Shown here: positions 35,342 through 48,147 of the stretch, one piece after another | How positions within the stretch are numbered: position 1 is the stretch's first letter | Layout: each line of letters begins with the position of its first letter | Source of the DNA: Hyaloscypha bicolor E | Lineage: Eukaryota; Ascomycota; Leotiomycetes; Helotiales; Hyaloscyphaceae | DNA length: 64,000 nucleotides | Reading direction: 5' to 3' | Assembly: GCF_002865645.1 (NCBI RefSeq) | Contig: NW_020194558.1 | Location: 2,012,014 to 2,076,013 of the forward strand | Position numbers and translations under genes: made by a program | Notes under the pieces: generated by a model | What the model was told of the DNA's origin: nothing | Seen by the model: the letters and a program-made list of their open reading frames with translations, nothing else | Databases searched by the model: none

Positions 35342-38276
35342 TGTGAATGATCCTCAAACTATGTTCATCCACCTCTTCAGCAAACGCGGCGCAAACAAAA
35401 CGTACGCGAGGACGTCGTAGCTCGTCGTGATATGTATCGAAGCAGAACTTTCGGATGGTATGATAGATACAAGAAGGAAGCAGAGAATGTGATGTCGTTG
35501 TGTCGTTGTCGCAGGTTGGCGTGAACAAGAAGTCGGTTTGCAATTACGATGTTGATGGTCCCTGAAGTTTTGTCGCGTTGCTATGGTGACCGGGACTAGC
35601 GTGGCCGTTTTCGGCAAGGATCAATTGATAGGCTCGGCGAACTCTAAACCGACCCCAATCTTAGCCTGCATTTTTCCCTCCCCCAGCCTTCCAACATCAA
35701 CAGCAATTTACAATTTTATAAAATTCCTTTTTACCGATGGAAAAGAGGGAGTGCTTGACTGAAGGCTCCTTAATCCACAAGCAATAGGTTACCGCGATAG
35801 GTGACCTATGGTGTTTCCCGCGCGAGCCATAATCCACTAGCAGCCAGGTTGAAGCATCGTTTTATGCGTGTTCTCGTCACCAAGTGGCTTTCTTCAAAAT
35901 TTTAATTGTCTAAGCCTTACTAGCTACCCATTGATGCTTTGAACCAACACTAGAGCTAATGTTTTAGCACTTGAAATTGCAGCATTGCCTCACAAGCTGG
36001 TTGGAGCTGGCAACCCGGCATCGACGTTCCAGCATTCAATACCTTGAAACATTGAGTCAATGTACAGTGGGAATCGCGATTAATTGGACCCTGCACGAGA
36101 TGGTTTTTTCTGGTCTTCGGTATCTCGAGGAAGACATCCGAACAACCTGACTCTTTCACTTGTCCAGAAGTCTCTGCAGGGCCAACAACGACCTCGAGGA
36201 ATTTTGTGATGGGCTCTAGTCCGAAACAGATTAGAAATTCCGAACTTAGTGGGAGTGTCAGGTGTTGGATCCTTTCAATCCGATTGAGATCTTCTATCCA
36301 ACAAACTCTTGAACTTTTCAACAACTTTCATCTATGTCATAATCACTATCCCATTACCTCGGAAAAATCGGATGAGTGGAGGGATTGTGCTTCCAAGGTT
36401 TCTTATTTTAGGCGTCATAGAATGGCTGGCTTTGATTGAGAAGGGAAGTCCACTAAATATTCAAGGTTCTCTGCTTCAGACAATAGAGAACCAGTCCCAT
36501 TCTTTGTCACCCATGGGTGCTCCTAGATTTCTGTTAGTATTTTTCCCTTGGAAAAAGAAAGTTCGAGATTCCTCGTACCCTTAGTTCTGGCATGCTCGAA
36601 GGTCGTTCGCCACCCACGGCACTGGCACCCGTCTCCGCAATCCCGCCCCGATTGGACAGCTCGCTGGTTTAGGCCAGTATCCTATTTCGATGTTTCTCCC
36701 TTTGATTCAAACGACCCTGAAAAAATCCCACCAGCGCAGCAAAGCCTGTCCCGACGACGGGAGCCCATTCGCCTACATCCCAGGGAAATTCTATCAGCGA
36801 TCTGGACCCATCAGAACAAAGGCAACGCCATTACCTACAGATACTAGACATAGGCTCATTTGGATACCTCACTTGAGCAGTGAAGAACTTACTCCCGCCG
36901 ACGATAAGAATAATGAGTGCCAAAGCGGCCCACACATGAAACTTAGAAAGAGCCCAGAGTCTTCTAATCATGACATAAACCATTTTTCGTGCCTTCAATG
37001 GTAGTGCCATACGTACCTTTGATCGACTCCTCAACCCGGTCTAGATTCCCTGGCGTGTCTCCCAATTGATTTCAATGACACAACCCCATCTTTTTATTAG
37101 CATCCAGGCAGCGACGAAAGAGCATGCAACTGCGGAGAGTGTGGGCATAGGAGTAGTGAGATAAATAGGGGTGGGAATTACGTAGACATTGTTGGCCGAG
37201 CCACGTCGTATAGGAGAGTACGGGCCTTCTTCGATAGAGCAAACAAGACCACGGAATTGTGCCGGTGATAGTCTAAATATTACTTGAGGGGCTACTATGC
37301 CTACCGAATATAGCTGAAGACTAGGGTATATGTTGGGTATGCGCTCTCGTGCACGTTCATTTGTGGAAGCGCATTCAACAGCACATTATATAGAAGAGCC
37401 GTCCGAGAAGATAGTGAGGCTATATGTGTTTTTTGTATCCTCTCAATGTGAGAACCTCGTCTGTCGACATGGCATTCATCAAATCGGCGTGTGTATAGGT
37501 AGGGTGGAGGCTCGAGGCTAAACACATAGGAATGGAATCCACTAGATGGAAAGGGTGTCGGTTACTGGCAAACCGCAAAATGCGCATGGTCAGTGAGTGT
37601 ATCCTAATCAGATACCGCTACATTATTTCCATGGATCTTGATTCATTGTTGACATTATGCTATCGAGCCCAAGGACGTTGGGTTGCCAAGGGGTCACGCC
37701 ATCCACCATGCATAGATATCCTATTGCAACGCACCGACCGTCCGAGAGGAACTGGGCAGATTATTGGATTATGTTTGGAGGGACTCGCAGCAGCAGGACA
37801 ACTGTCGTGATCAGCCACAATGCTCACTGCTAGTTTTTCTTTGAGTTCACTGTCATGATCAGAAATTACACGGACCAGCAGCGAGACAGATACTCTTGGC
37901 AAGATAAAGGATAAGAAATGTTCGAAGAAAGAAAGAGTGGAAAAGTTGGCTGGATGTAAATAGCTCACTAGAGCGATGAAAAATGTGCATCCGGCAGGCA
38001 GTCTCTTCACGTAGGTCAAAACAGGTTGGGCAGATTCTGATAATAACACGATATTACCTATCATACAACGGATCAAAGGTTCTTCTCCCTTCCGGTTGAG
38101 CTGCTGAAGTCGATACAATTGGTTCTACGCCATGAGCTCCGATATTCCGAAGAAGTATGCTAGGAGGCTTCCCTCCCAAGAAAATATAAACATAGACGCC
38201 ATCCATCCCTCATGTGGAACGCCAGAGCCAAAGCCAGTGAGAAACGCCTTTTTGAGACCCATAGAACGCCGGGTTA
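35342..38276. other. Long intergenic region, no supported gene
   Basis: About 2.9 kb. Short ORFs only. On the minus strand two hydrophobic stretches (LSAVACSFVAAWMLIKRW near 37080-37135 and FHVWAALALIILIVGG near 36885-36935) with a stop between them may be the residue of a membrane protein gene. I cannot assemble an intact one. Confidence 0.45.
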
Positions 38277-41200
38277 TCATGACCCTGCTTGTCCTTGTCC
38301 GATGTCGAAGACATTCAGAGGCCATATTCCACCCATTGGAACCGATGTGCCCAAATGACCATGATCCAGTTGGCCGACTCCCACACCTGTCTGAGCATCT
38401 CCTCCCTGCCCATTTGCTCCAGATGTTCCGTCAGCTAAGTCTCGGCTACCCAGTTGCATCAGTGCGTTGGCACTGTAGCAATCTTGAGCCTCAAGATTTC
38501 CTGCCATGGTGCTAGTCCATTGTTGCCAAGATTGACTGGTTGAGTTCACAGAATTTGGTTGAGTACGCCATTGTGCAGGGTTCTGGCTTGCGTGAACTTG
38601 GGAAGCTTGTGCGGCAAAGGCTGCCAGAAGAGGTGCCTCCACTGGGTCGCTACCAGGAGGATATGCAGTATAGGTATTCGGAGGTTGTGACGGCGTGTAT
38701 GCAACGGATGGGGCCGAATCGGGATATGTAGAGTACTGGGTGGCGGTAGGATACGGTGTGCTGTCATGTAGTGGGGCATCATCAGGAGACATGTATGATG
38801 ATGAGTTGTTCGTTCCATTTTTGGGAGGGCTGTTCGAGTAAGGGTAACCTTGGGCAGTCGTAGATGTGCTATAGGCAATTGTGGGAGTTGGTGCCGGTGC
38901 GGATGGCTTGGTGTCTTCAACGGTACCATTATTATTTGTAACGTAGGCAGTGGTTTTGCCAGTTAGGCTACGGCTTAAGTGGTTGAGTGTCCCATCAGTA
39001 ACGACTCGGACAGCCTCTCGAAGACGATTTCCGGATCCTAAAATTATTTAGAAAATTTTTGGGAGCACAATTTCTTTTACATACCTAGCAAAGACCCAAC
39101 ATCACTCATGATATCAAGCCAGATGTCCATCTCCTCTCTCAGAGCTGCCAAATCAGTAGCTGATGCCTCATTCCGCTTGTCCCACTGTGCGAAGAGAGTT
39201 GTAGTGATCGCACAGACATAGACAGCACTGTTGTACCACGTAGTATCAAGACTTCTGAACTTCTGCAGTTGACGTACTACGCCGAGCATTTGACGAGAAG
39301 ATTCCACGCAGATCCTCATGCTCTCGGCGTTGAAAGTCTCGTCGGTGGTGGCCGAGACTGATGGATGCCGAAGGAGGAGTCGGAATTCGAGCACCCACAT
39401 CTGAACGTAGAGAGCGAACACCCGGCCCTCTTGTTCATTCTCGCCCGCTTGGCCTCTGACGAGATCCGGTGGCAATCCCTCTCGCCAAGCCCGCAACTTT
39501 GCCTCCAATCTGTTGATCGTTGATATGTAATTCTCGGGGGAACGTCGAACGGCATAGATAGTGCTATACAGTTCCATAAAGAGGGGCAGGAAACGAAAAG
39601 CCTGCAGGCCTATGTTGTGGTCACACTTGCCCGGTCTAGATGTGTCTAATCCGTTCTCGGTGAGTAACTCATCATCAACGGGTTCTGGCATCTCGACATC
39701 GAAGTCTTCGATCCTGAATGCCATTGGTCTCCCGAGCTTGCCACTGAGAGTGACGTGAATGGCAAGGAGGGCCCAGAAAGTTCGTTTCCTCATCTCGATA
39801 TCCAGATGGTTTGGAACAGTATCCGAAGCCCATCTCCTTGCCGAACGATGTAGGCCCAATTCGATTGCTATCGACATGGTTGTTTGTGTTAAGATCCAGC
39901 TAGCACCAGGTTTGGGGAAATTTCGCAAATGGGAACAAATCAGGGTCAGAGCCTGGACATCCTGGAGTGTATGGCTGCAGGAGAGCTGATAGAACATGCC
40001 TAAAGAGTAATGGTAGTGCATGTTTGACGAATTGGTCAGACTTGCTTGTTGTGCTGCATCTTCCCAATTTCGGGCTGCGTATTGAAAGAACATGGTGGCA
40101 AATACCATATGAACAATCACCGTCTCAGCTGTGGTTGGCCTAAAAGAGGGATCATCATAGAATCGAGTCAACTATTCCAATCAGTATTTGTGGTGCATAT
40201 TGAGAGTTTGAAGCATACCAGTTTGAAGAAGGTTGGTCCATGGAGGAGAGGCAGATACGGGTTAATAACACGGAAATACCAGTCGGCATAGGTAAAACCA
40301 TCCTCTCTTGAAGGCAAATCGACCTTCTCAATTCTCGGATTGATGTTCAATGCGGACTGTAAAAAGGCCTGGTACGACTTGTTGTATAGCTGAGGGTGGA
40401 AAACTGAAGGGTCAGGCTCGTCCATATCCAAAGAGTCGAAATCAGCAATATCGATTTCCATCCCCAAGATGGACAGTGCAGTTCCTTTGATGGAGCTTAA
40501 GTTCGAATTACCAGGAGATACACCTAGGTAATTGTCTCCCGGGAACCCCGCACGAAAAGCTGGCAGAGCTCGAAACATGTTCGTTTCCTGCGATTGTGTG
40601 GCTATACCATTGCCATTGCTATTGGGCGGGGTGTAAGAAGGCGCTCCGGCGTTCCATGCAGGAGGTTGCGCAGTAGAAGTTTGATTGTAGTCGTAACTCG
40701 AAGCTGCACCATCATGATAATCATTTGAAGGCTTAATATCTGCACCTCCCTGTATCAATCGCTGCTCCAATTCGCGAATCCGGTGCTGCATGTCGCGGTT
40801 CTGTTGCTCCAAGCCCTCGACATAGCCTCGTGAGGTCGCGCGACCAGTGATTCTGTCGGTCGTACGACATTCTGTATTGTTCTGCAGACAGGGCGAGCAT
40901 CCTCCGGGAAGCCCATCGCATCTGATCTTTCGTACCTATATACATGGGATGAAAGATCAGCTCTTGTGCAATGCACGTGGGTGGTCGTAGTCGTGTCTGT
41001 CCACAGATCGAACTCACCTTGCACCGGTCGCACGCCTGGCCCGTCCTCGTCGAGGATTGCAACTTCTTCTTGACAGCATTCGAGAACTCCTCGGGGTGCT
41101 CAGCTTTAGCAACCTTTGCAGGAGTGCCGTTGGCCTCTCCAGGACTTGATCTCTTCTGAGGCATCTCGCATCCAACTCTCCCAAATGCGCCGGAAGAAGC

Positions 41201-41401
41201 CGTGGTGGTGTTGAAGGAAGAAGCCGTTCGATATTCAAGCCCTCGAATGTGAGTTTCTGGGAACTGGGAAGTTGGTCCGACAGCGCCCACGCCCAGGTCC
41301 TGGATGGGAGGTGTCGCATATAGCGCGAGAGGGTGGCTCTCCTCTTTGATGCGTGCTCGAGGATACTGCGACGAGAAATCGTGCCCGCCGTGAAAGGTCA
41401 T
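38277..41401 (-). CDS. Zn2Cys6 transcription factor with Q/P/S-rich C-terminus
   Basis: A zinc-cluster regulator with four exons on the minus strand, 41401-41018, 40935-40219, 40171-39085 and 39037-38277, giving 982 residues; introns are 82, 47, 47 and similar short size. The first splice completes the cluster: ACDRCK joins VRKIRCDGLPGGC, with cysteines at 124, 127, 134, 141, 144 and 151. The following RITGRATSRGYVEGLEQQNRDM is a linker leading into a short coiled coil. The fungal-specific domain contains YADWYFRVINPYLPLLHGPTFF (split by positions in exon 2) and the IALELGLHR-type segment IAIELGLHRSARR. The last exon encodes a disordered tail rich in Pro, Ser, Thr and Gln, probably transactivating. 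The long 5' flank (about 2 kb to the divergent Cgi121 gene) suggests complex regulation. I do not recognise the specific regulator. Confidence 0.9.
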
Positions 41402-43397
41402 CGCTGCTGCTTGGCCTCGGCACTAAGCCGCGTTGGGCCTAGGATTCTCGACTGCCGTTTGGCAGCGGCACTGAGGACCACGGGGGAAGGAGAAGCACGC
41501 CTCGTCTTGTATTCGTGACCGTCAAACGTTCAAATCGAAAAGGCACTTTCGTCTGCAGAATTCCGCCAGCGTTGGATATAGAGGAGAAGATGTATCTCCG
41601 GGCCCTGGAAAATCCACCTTTAGACAAGGGAAAATGATGTCTGCCAGGGTCCATCATGCTCATCCTGGATTCCTGGGGGTCTGGCCCGGCAGGCCTGCCC
41701 TCCCCAGCCAAGATCAAGGGGTCCGCCGTCGGCGACCATCTGCATGGGCGACGGGGTCGTCACCTTCCACGAATCCAATCCCCCACGGGATGCCCTGGCG
41801 CAGACTGCCCAGCACGAGTATTGTCGGAGGGTGCAAAGGTTCTTGGCACACGCGCAGCAGAGAGCCAATATCAAGAGAATCTTGGGCCTGATCCACACAT
41901 CTAGGCCCGCAGAGGCATCGGCCTTGTGACTGGACGTTGAGCCCAGGCAAGCGGGCATCCAAGATTCGTTGCGTCCCGCTTCTTCCTTCTCCACGGCGGG
42001 TGGGAGGGAGCATGAAATGATGAGACATCAGAGGCTCAAATGAGCTTAATGACGCTAGCGACCGACAGAGGGACAGTGGGACAGTGGGACAGTAGCACAG
42101 TACTAGCACAGTACTAGCACAGTAGCACAGTAGCCAGTACTGCAGCACAGTGCCCGCTTACTGCGTAAGGCTAAATGCTTTTCCAGATGCCCATGCCTCG
42201 ATTTACGTACTGTACTACTGTACTTTCCGCTGCGCAGGGCCGGCCGCGGGCCAATGTTCCGAACCTCAGGCCTCCAGTGGATCGCGGGGAATTCCCATGT
42301 TCTTGGCAGGCAATCCTTTCCAGACTCCGGTGTCCACCCTTTTCCACCTGTCCACCCCGCAACCAAGCAAGCTGCAGCTGACTGTCACGGTTGACTTCTG
42401 ATAGGAGTTTCCCACCCGGTGGCGTGCTCTTTGTCTGCGAGGGGCATCCAAGTTCCAACGAACGGCAGGGGCGGCTGGCTCTCAATGCGCTCTCCTGTCA
42501 AGCATTCTTGCACGCTTTTGCCTCGCCTCCCGAGGGCCAGGATTCGCAGATAATTAAGCTTCATCGCTGCACCGTCTCTCCCCTTTTCAATGGAGCGCGA
42601 CAGCCACAGACAGGCATTCCAAGCCAATTAAAGCTCGTGCTGTTGTCTCTCTGGTCTGTGCCAGCCTGGAAACCCCTCCATTTAAAAGGGTAGATACTGC
42701 AGGTTGGAGATTCGGCACTTGGGCACAGGGCACACTGCACATTGTACACTGCACACTACACACTATTTCGGCCTCACTCGTTTTGAGTTTCCCTCAACTC
42801 CCCCGCCCGTTTCACCCCAAGGCAGGGTAGCAGGGCAGCAGGGCAGCGGCGCAACAGCTGGTCGAAGCCTCGAAGGGCTTCATTCAATACTTCCTTTTGC
42901 CCTCGAAAGCCTCCAAGCCTCCAATCGCCCCAAAACAGAGGAAAACACGAGATCAGCTGTCAGGAACAGAGCTAAAAATACGAAACTCTGCAGCAAGCTG
43001 AAGTTGCTGAGCAGCTGTCAGTCGCCTCACCACCTCGCCACCTTGACTCCGTCCTCCCACCCACCGGGGCCACACCACTGGGAATCGTCGATCCCTTCCC
43101 GATTCCCAGCCGCACGCTCCCTCCTGTGGGAAGCTGCAAGCCTCCGGAGCTAGCGCAACGCATCCCCCGTCCAATCACATTCGCCTCACGCGGAGCCCAC
43201 AAGGCTGCGTCCCTGGCTGCGTCCCTCATATCATCTGCCAAGGCCCAGGAAGGTCTTTCTTCAACACCACAAGGCTGTGAATGAGACACTACTGTACAGT
43301 ACCTGTTCTTGTTCCTGTTCTGCAGCACGTTCCTTCATCACCCTGAATCAAACGTCTCCAAGTGTCCCCCCGCTTGGTCGCGGCCCTCACCGACTCC
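41402..43397. other. Divergent intergenic region with simple repeats
   Basis: GC-rich 2-kb region between the start codons of a zinc-cluster gene (-) and Cgi121 (+). It holds a GACAGTGG/AGCACAGT tandem repeat at 42071-42151 and CACT-rich sequence near 42720-42765. ORFs here are long by chance in GC-rich DNA but show no domain. Confidence 0.55.
42071..42151 (+). repeat. Short tandem repeat (GGGACAGT / AGTACTAGCAC / AGCACAGT units)
   Basis: Three GGGACAGT-type units are followed by alternating AGTAGCAC and AGTACTAGCAC units. It lies upstream of both flanking genes and is probably polymorphic. Confidence 0.8.
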
Positions 43398-44294
43398 ATG
43401 GCACTCCTCCAAACGGTTCGCCTCGAGCACCTCCCTTACAGCCATGAGATCCACATCGCGCTATATCGAGACATCACAAATGCCTCGTTCCTACAGCAGC
43501 AGCTCCTAGATGGGAATACGAACTTTGAGTATGCGCTCATTGATGCTGGCGTGGTAAGTATTGCCGCAGCCTTGCTTTTTCTTGCGCCTTTGACATCTAA
43601 AAGATTTTCCTTCTCCGGTTCCATCACGTGATATGGTTCAACGTCACTGATGCGTGGATAGGTTGTCTCAAAGATACACGCCCTAGCTGCCGCTTATCGG
43701 GCGGTCAGCGATCTTTTAGAGAATAGATTGCGGAGTCGAAATGTCCATTCCGAAATTGTGTTCTCCCTGTCTCCGAATAATAATGTATGTTCACCGCTTC
43801 GGAGTCGCTTCCCGATTCCTTCCAACTCCCTCGCTCACACACTTGGCTTCTCCTGCGGGGATAGCTTCTCTGTCTTGATCCTTCTGTGTCTTGATCCTCG
43901 TATCCTTCAACTCACTCCAACCCAGATAGCAGAATCCTTCCGCCGCTTCGGCATAACAACTAGCACCACCTCCCTCCTAATCATCAAAGTCTCCACGCCA
44001 TCCTCGCCAGCCTCCGCCTCGGAAGTCCAAGCCCACCTCACATCCTCCATCGAAGGAGAACAAGTCCCATTCGAGGACTCTGTATTAGCTGAAATGACAG
44101 ATGTGCCACGTGTAAAGAAGATTTACAAGTTGAATAGTGGTGGTGGAGGCGGAGGTGCCAAGAGAAATGGGCAGGTTAATGGGGGGATCGAGGGGCTGAG
44201 TGTCAATGGGGTGGGGATGAGGAATGGGGATGAGAGGAAGGAGTTGGAGAATCTGGTTTTGGGCGCTATGGCGTTGAGAGGGGTTACGAACTAA
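43398..44294 (+). CDS. CGI121: EKC/KEOPS complex subunit Cgi121
   Basis: Subunit of the KEOPS complex that, with Kae1, Bud32, Pcc1 and Gon7, makes t6A37 on tRNAs reading ANN codons; Cgi121 binds tRNA 3' ends and is also linked to telomere maintenance. Exons 43398-43553, 43662-43784 and 43926-44294, with introns of 108 and 141 nt, give 215 residues. Family features are MALLQTVRLEHLPYSHEIHI, FLQQQLLDGN, the SKIHALAAAYRA helix, SEIVFSLSPNNN joined to IAESFRRFGI across the second intron, and an acidic segment VLAEMTDV near the C-terminus. A glycine run plus low-complexity insert (LNSGGGGGGAKRNG) sits before the last helix. All junctions restore conserved sequence. Confidence 0.94.
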
Positions 44295-45232
44295 TGCAAC
44301 GGATGATGAAGGAATGATCACGAACACGGGGACACGAGGTGACGTGTGAAAGACTTAGCTCGTTACTAAGCTACCAACCTGAGCTGCTGTAAGTGCCCGA
44401 CTCTGCAATATGCTGAAAAAGAGAAAGAACGAGAAAGAGGCAGTCCACCGAAGCCAATGGGAAACCCCTCCTCCAAACGCCAGTCGGCGTGCATAATACC
44501 GACCCAGCGCAATGTACCGATCTCCCTCCGGAGAGTTGAAATCCATGCTGCTACTTCCCAATGCTCATTCGCAATGTTGGCGCCATCAAGATGGACGAGA
44601 AAGGAAAGCTGAAGAGAAGAGAAAGGGAAAAAAGTTGAGTTCGCAAATTGTTGTGAAATCGAGAAGCGAGCCCCGAGTGAGCAGATTGCCAAGAATAGCA
44701 AAGCCAAACGGAGCCTCTGCTGTTTAACCCAATGTTCTGCGCAACCCGAAATGATTGACAAGGGAAGTCTGAAGGGGAACTATTTGCTGGGGGGGTGTTT
44801 TTTTTTTTTTTGTGAAATTGAAAGGAGGCTCGAGTGAGCGCAAGGGGGTGCAGAGGGTTGGTCAAGTGCCTCTTCGTCACTTGCTGCTCGGTGAACTGCC
44901 CTCCTCAGGCCAAGGCCCTAGGCAAAGCGAGACGAATAAGAAAGAAATTCGAGGAGGAAGGAGTCCTGGAGTTGACTGCTGCGCAAGTGGAAAGAAGCCG
45001 AGTAGACAAGTGGAAAGAAGTCGAGTAAACGGCAAGTGCTGAAACGTGTCTTCATTGTCCCATGCGCATGAGAACATTGATGCTTCAGCCAGGATGCGAA
45101 TGCAATATTCGATAGCTGCAGGAACTTTGATCCTCCAACCGCGCGTGCAAACTGGATCGCTTCTAGTTTCCAGTCAGGGACAGAAATTATAGGACTCATT
45201 ATATAGCTTACTGTTGGGTAATTGGCAAGAGA
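44295..45232. other. Intergenic, no gene seen
   Basis: Contains a T run at about 44798-44811. ORFs are short. This region bounds the BTB cluster. Confidence 0.55.
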
Positions 45233-46303
45233 TCACCAGTCCATTTGAGTCTGGTCCCAAGGAAGATCCTCGTCACGAATTTCGAGTCCGAGGAAGTAGC
45301 AGCTGCGTCTGTACAAATTGTTTGCATTGATGAGGCTTAGTCGATCCTCCATCAACGGCTCAAAGCTCGACTTGATCAAGGGTTGGAAAAATGAGATGTT
45401 GGCCTTGAGCAATTCGCGGTAGTAGCATGGCATGCAAACTTGATCGCCCCCTGGGTGGATGTCATCCCAGATAAAACAGACTTTCTTAGCTGCATTAAAC
45501 TCCACAGAGCCAAGCGCAATTTTAGTGCTGTCCGTATAGTTGCCATAACCCATCGCGCTAACGATGCGTGCCTGTGCTTCATATACACTAAGGCATAGCT
45601 CGTTTCTCGCATGAATGGCAACGCTCTCAAGCTGGGGATCTTCGAGTTGGTTGAACTTAGGGGCTCCCCAGGGACCAAGGCACAAGAGAAGGCAGTCTTT
45701 GAAAAGCTCGGGGTGTCTCAATTCCTTAGCTGCAATCAGTAGCTCTACTGCCCTGTTCTGCATGTTGGACAGAAAATCTGGGCTTCGCATGATCGCGTTA
45801 AGGAGTGATCTCGAAAGAACCGGAAGGGCAGTGTAGAATCGAGCCATCGCCGTCAATAAGATCAGCTCGTCGGGGCCCCGAAGTACGAAGGGCAAGCTGT
45901 ACATTGCGCAAATGAGCTTATAGAACGTAAGGGCTTGGATCTTGGAGTTGCCTTTGAAGTGTTTGACGTTGATGTCTCCAGCCTGTCCTTTGGCGTTACT
46001 TTTAGTCTTATCTCAAGAGGAACTGAACGCTACCTTCTCGTTATTGCTTACAAGCTGCCAATCTCCTCCTGCATCGACCACTTTTGTAGTCCAGTCATAC
46101 TTGAAAGCGGTACCGGCGACAGCAGTCGCGCTGCCCGGAGCATCGAGATAGGAAAAGAAGTAATGGGAATAGAGCTTCAGGATGCTCGAGTGAACGTGGA
46201 ACGATGTGCCGAAGACATTGAGACGAACGTCAGAAACGATACCTCGTGCTTTGAAGATGATCGGGCTTTGAGGAAGCTCGTCCGCCTTGTTGGTTGTTGC
46301 CAT
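45233..46303 (-). CDS. BTB/POZ domain protein, cluster copy A
   Basis: Member of a tandem fungal BTB family; BTB domains mediate dimerisation and often Cullin-3 recruitment, but this family's function is unknown. Exons 46303-46034 and 45940-45233 (minus), with a 93-nt intron after NNEK, give 325 residues. The BTB core reads SDVRLNVFGTSFHVHSSILK then YFFSYLD. The second exon begins IQALTFYKLICAMYS and includes the shared RHPELFKDCLLLCLGPW block. The protein ends RDEDLPWDQTQMDW, the tail shared with copies B and F. The intron position equals that of the other cluster genes. An alternative acceptor nine bases upstream is out of frame. Confidence 0.85.
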
Positions 46304-46954
46304 CGTGGAGAGCGACCGGAAGTGGACTCTTCAGGTCGCGATGTTCACCAGACCCTTCTCTGCGAGGTTGACCGATTTTCGTTGGTACAATGCAGAGTTG
46401 TCCTTGCTGTGGTTGGAGGAAAGATATGTGAACGGGGGGTCACAGATAGAGTGGGAAATTTAGTTGGTTCCAGTTGAGTGAGCGAGACCTTGCCAATGAC
46501 GCTAGTAATAGGACCAGAGTGAATTTTCTGCGTCCACAAAGATCACAAAGTCTAGCTTCACTTTGAAAAAGGATCATTTAATTGCATAGGTGAATATCTC
46601 AAAGACAGATTACACATATAGCTCGAACAGTGCGGCAACTACTTGTTTCGTTTATGGGAATCTATTGTGTGATTCTGAAAATGCTTTTCTGTCTACTATT
46701 TTCTCCCCTTATTGTTTCCATGATTATTGAAAGAATCTCCAAGTGGATTCTCTCAATGTTCCAATGGCATTTCGAAGATTCCCCGGTCAAGTCGTCTCAA
46801 AATACCAGCAGCAATACGAAGATTCGCCCAATTCATCCCTCAGATTCTCAATGCCGCCCGAAGATTTTCCACTCGATCCTCTCAATGTTCCAATATCACC
46901 ACGAGGAGATTACCAGAGGCAAGCTTCTCAATGTTCCAATATGCTCCCGAACAA
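46304..46954. other. Spacer between BTB copies A and B, with a repeated motif
   Basis: No gene is supported. The motif TCTCAATG, three times extended as TCTCAATGTTCCAAT, recurs at 46751, 46846, 46880 and 46926, the last two in units about 46 bp apart. This makes several plus-strand ORFs appear open. Confidence 0.5.
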
Positions 46955-46970
46955 TTACCAGTCATGCTCT
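46751..46970 (+). repeat. Degenerate TCTCAATGTTCCAAT repeat
   Basis: Four starts at 46751, 46846, 46880 and 46926; the last two units share the motif plus a following ATATNNYCNCGA and GAGATTACCAG/CAATTACCAG block. It runs up to and slightly into the 3' end of BTB copy B. Confidence 0.65.
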
Positions 46971-48147
46971 TCGGGGTCCCATGGCAGGTCCTCATCCTCA
47001 ATTTTTGCACAAAGAAAGCAGTCTTTCTCGTCTCCTTCGCCAGCCACTCTTCCGGCCTGGTCAAGAACAAGATTGTTCCGAAGCAGGTCGGAGAGATACA
47101 ATGGATCTATCGAGACATCGTATGGCAAGTCATCATTGTAGACTATGTTTTGGAAGAACTTTGGCAAACTCAAAGCCGGTCGATCGGATAGATACAGGTC
47201 ACATGCGTCCCAATGCTCCTCTTTCTGTGGGTCAATGACTCCCTTGCCAAAGCTCTCCAACCATTCGGTGCATCCAGCGGCAAGAAAGCCATCCATAATT
47301 TTGCTGGTAGATCTTGAAACCATTGTGGCTATTTCACCATAAACGCATCTGGCAACTTGTCGAAGTCTGGGATTGAGAAGCTCTCCATCCTCCTTGAAAG
47401 CCGGAAACCTCCAGTCAGCGACAACCCAGACGAGAGCCTCTCTGAAAAGGACTTTGTGGCGCAGCTTAGCGGCAGCTTTGAAAACGACACAGGGGTTTGT
47501 ATTTATCTGTTTTATAAACTCCTGGCTGTCGAGGAGGGCGTTTGAGAGTGTGTGAGAGACAATTGGTAGCATCCGGTAATAGTCCGCCATATCAGTCAAG
47601 TCCGTGAGTTTGAGGATGGAATCGATGCTGTATGGCCTAAGATAGACGCTGGACAGAAGTTTCTCGAACATTTCCGCCTAGGTTTTCTTATTGCCAGTAA
47701 AGATCTCAAGATCGAGAGGCTCATTCTGCGACTTTCTTTTAGACAATTGAATGCGAAGCGCAAGATATCTGAACATACCTTCGGATTGTCCGCGACGAGA
47801 TGCCATTTGTCCTTCTCACCTTCGTCAACCTTCGTGACCCACTTGTATTTCATTTCACCATAAACCATAGACTCTCTTGTAGCAGAGGCCTCAGGCGGGG
47901 TAGTATCAGAAGTTGAACCACTTCCGGAATCAGCATTGGCGGTGATATTGGTCGAAGCTGAGGTAACCTTATCGGCCGAATCAAGAAACGTGCGAAAGAA
48001 TGCAGAATGAAGCTTCAGCAGGGTTGAGTTGACGTGAAACTCAACGTCGAAGACCTTCAGGGAGACATCTGGCTTGAGACCGGGTGATTGGAAGACTATG
48101 AGAGACTTTGAGTTGTTGACCTTCTGCTTCTTGGCCGGCGGTGCCAT
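46955..48147 (-). CDS. BTB/POZ domain protein, cluster copy B
   Basis: Exons 48147-47779 and 47677-46955 (minus), with a 101-nt intron after DNPK, give 363 residues, the longest copy. A basic leader (MAPPAKKQKVNNSK) could act as a nuclear localisation signal. The BTB core is PDVSLKVFDVEFHVNSTLLK followed by SAFFRTFLDSADK. A Ser/Thr-rich insert (residues about 65-95) is unique to this copy. The second exon starts AEMFEKLLSSVYLRPYSI, contains DMADYYRMLPIVSHTL and RHKVLFREALVWVVADW, where the usual LGPW is altered, and ends EDEDLPWDPEEHDW. Function unknown; the order and structure show that it arose by duplication with A, E and F. Confidence 0.87.

Noticed and set aside
41620..43153. Several ORFs above 100 codons on both strands
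   Set aside because: GC-rich DNA with few stops by chance; no domain, no intron logic, and mutually overlapping.
44798..44811. T run as a Pol III terminator of another small RNA
   Set aside because: No A box, B box or tRNA-like structure found upstream on the plus strand.
46630..47238. Overlapping long plus-strand ORFs in three frames
   Set aside because: Open in several frames because of the TCTCAATG repeat and because they run antisense to BTB copy B; not independent genes.
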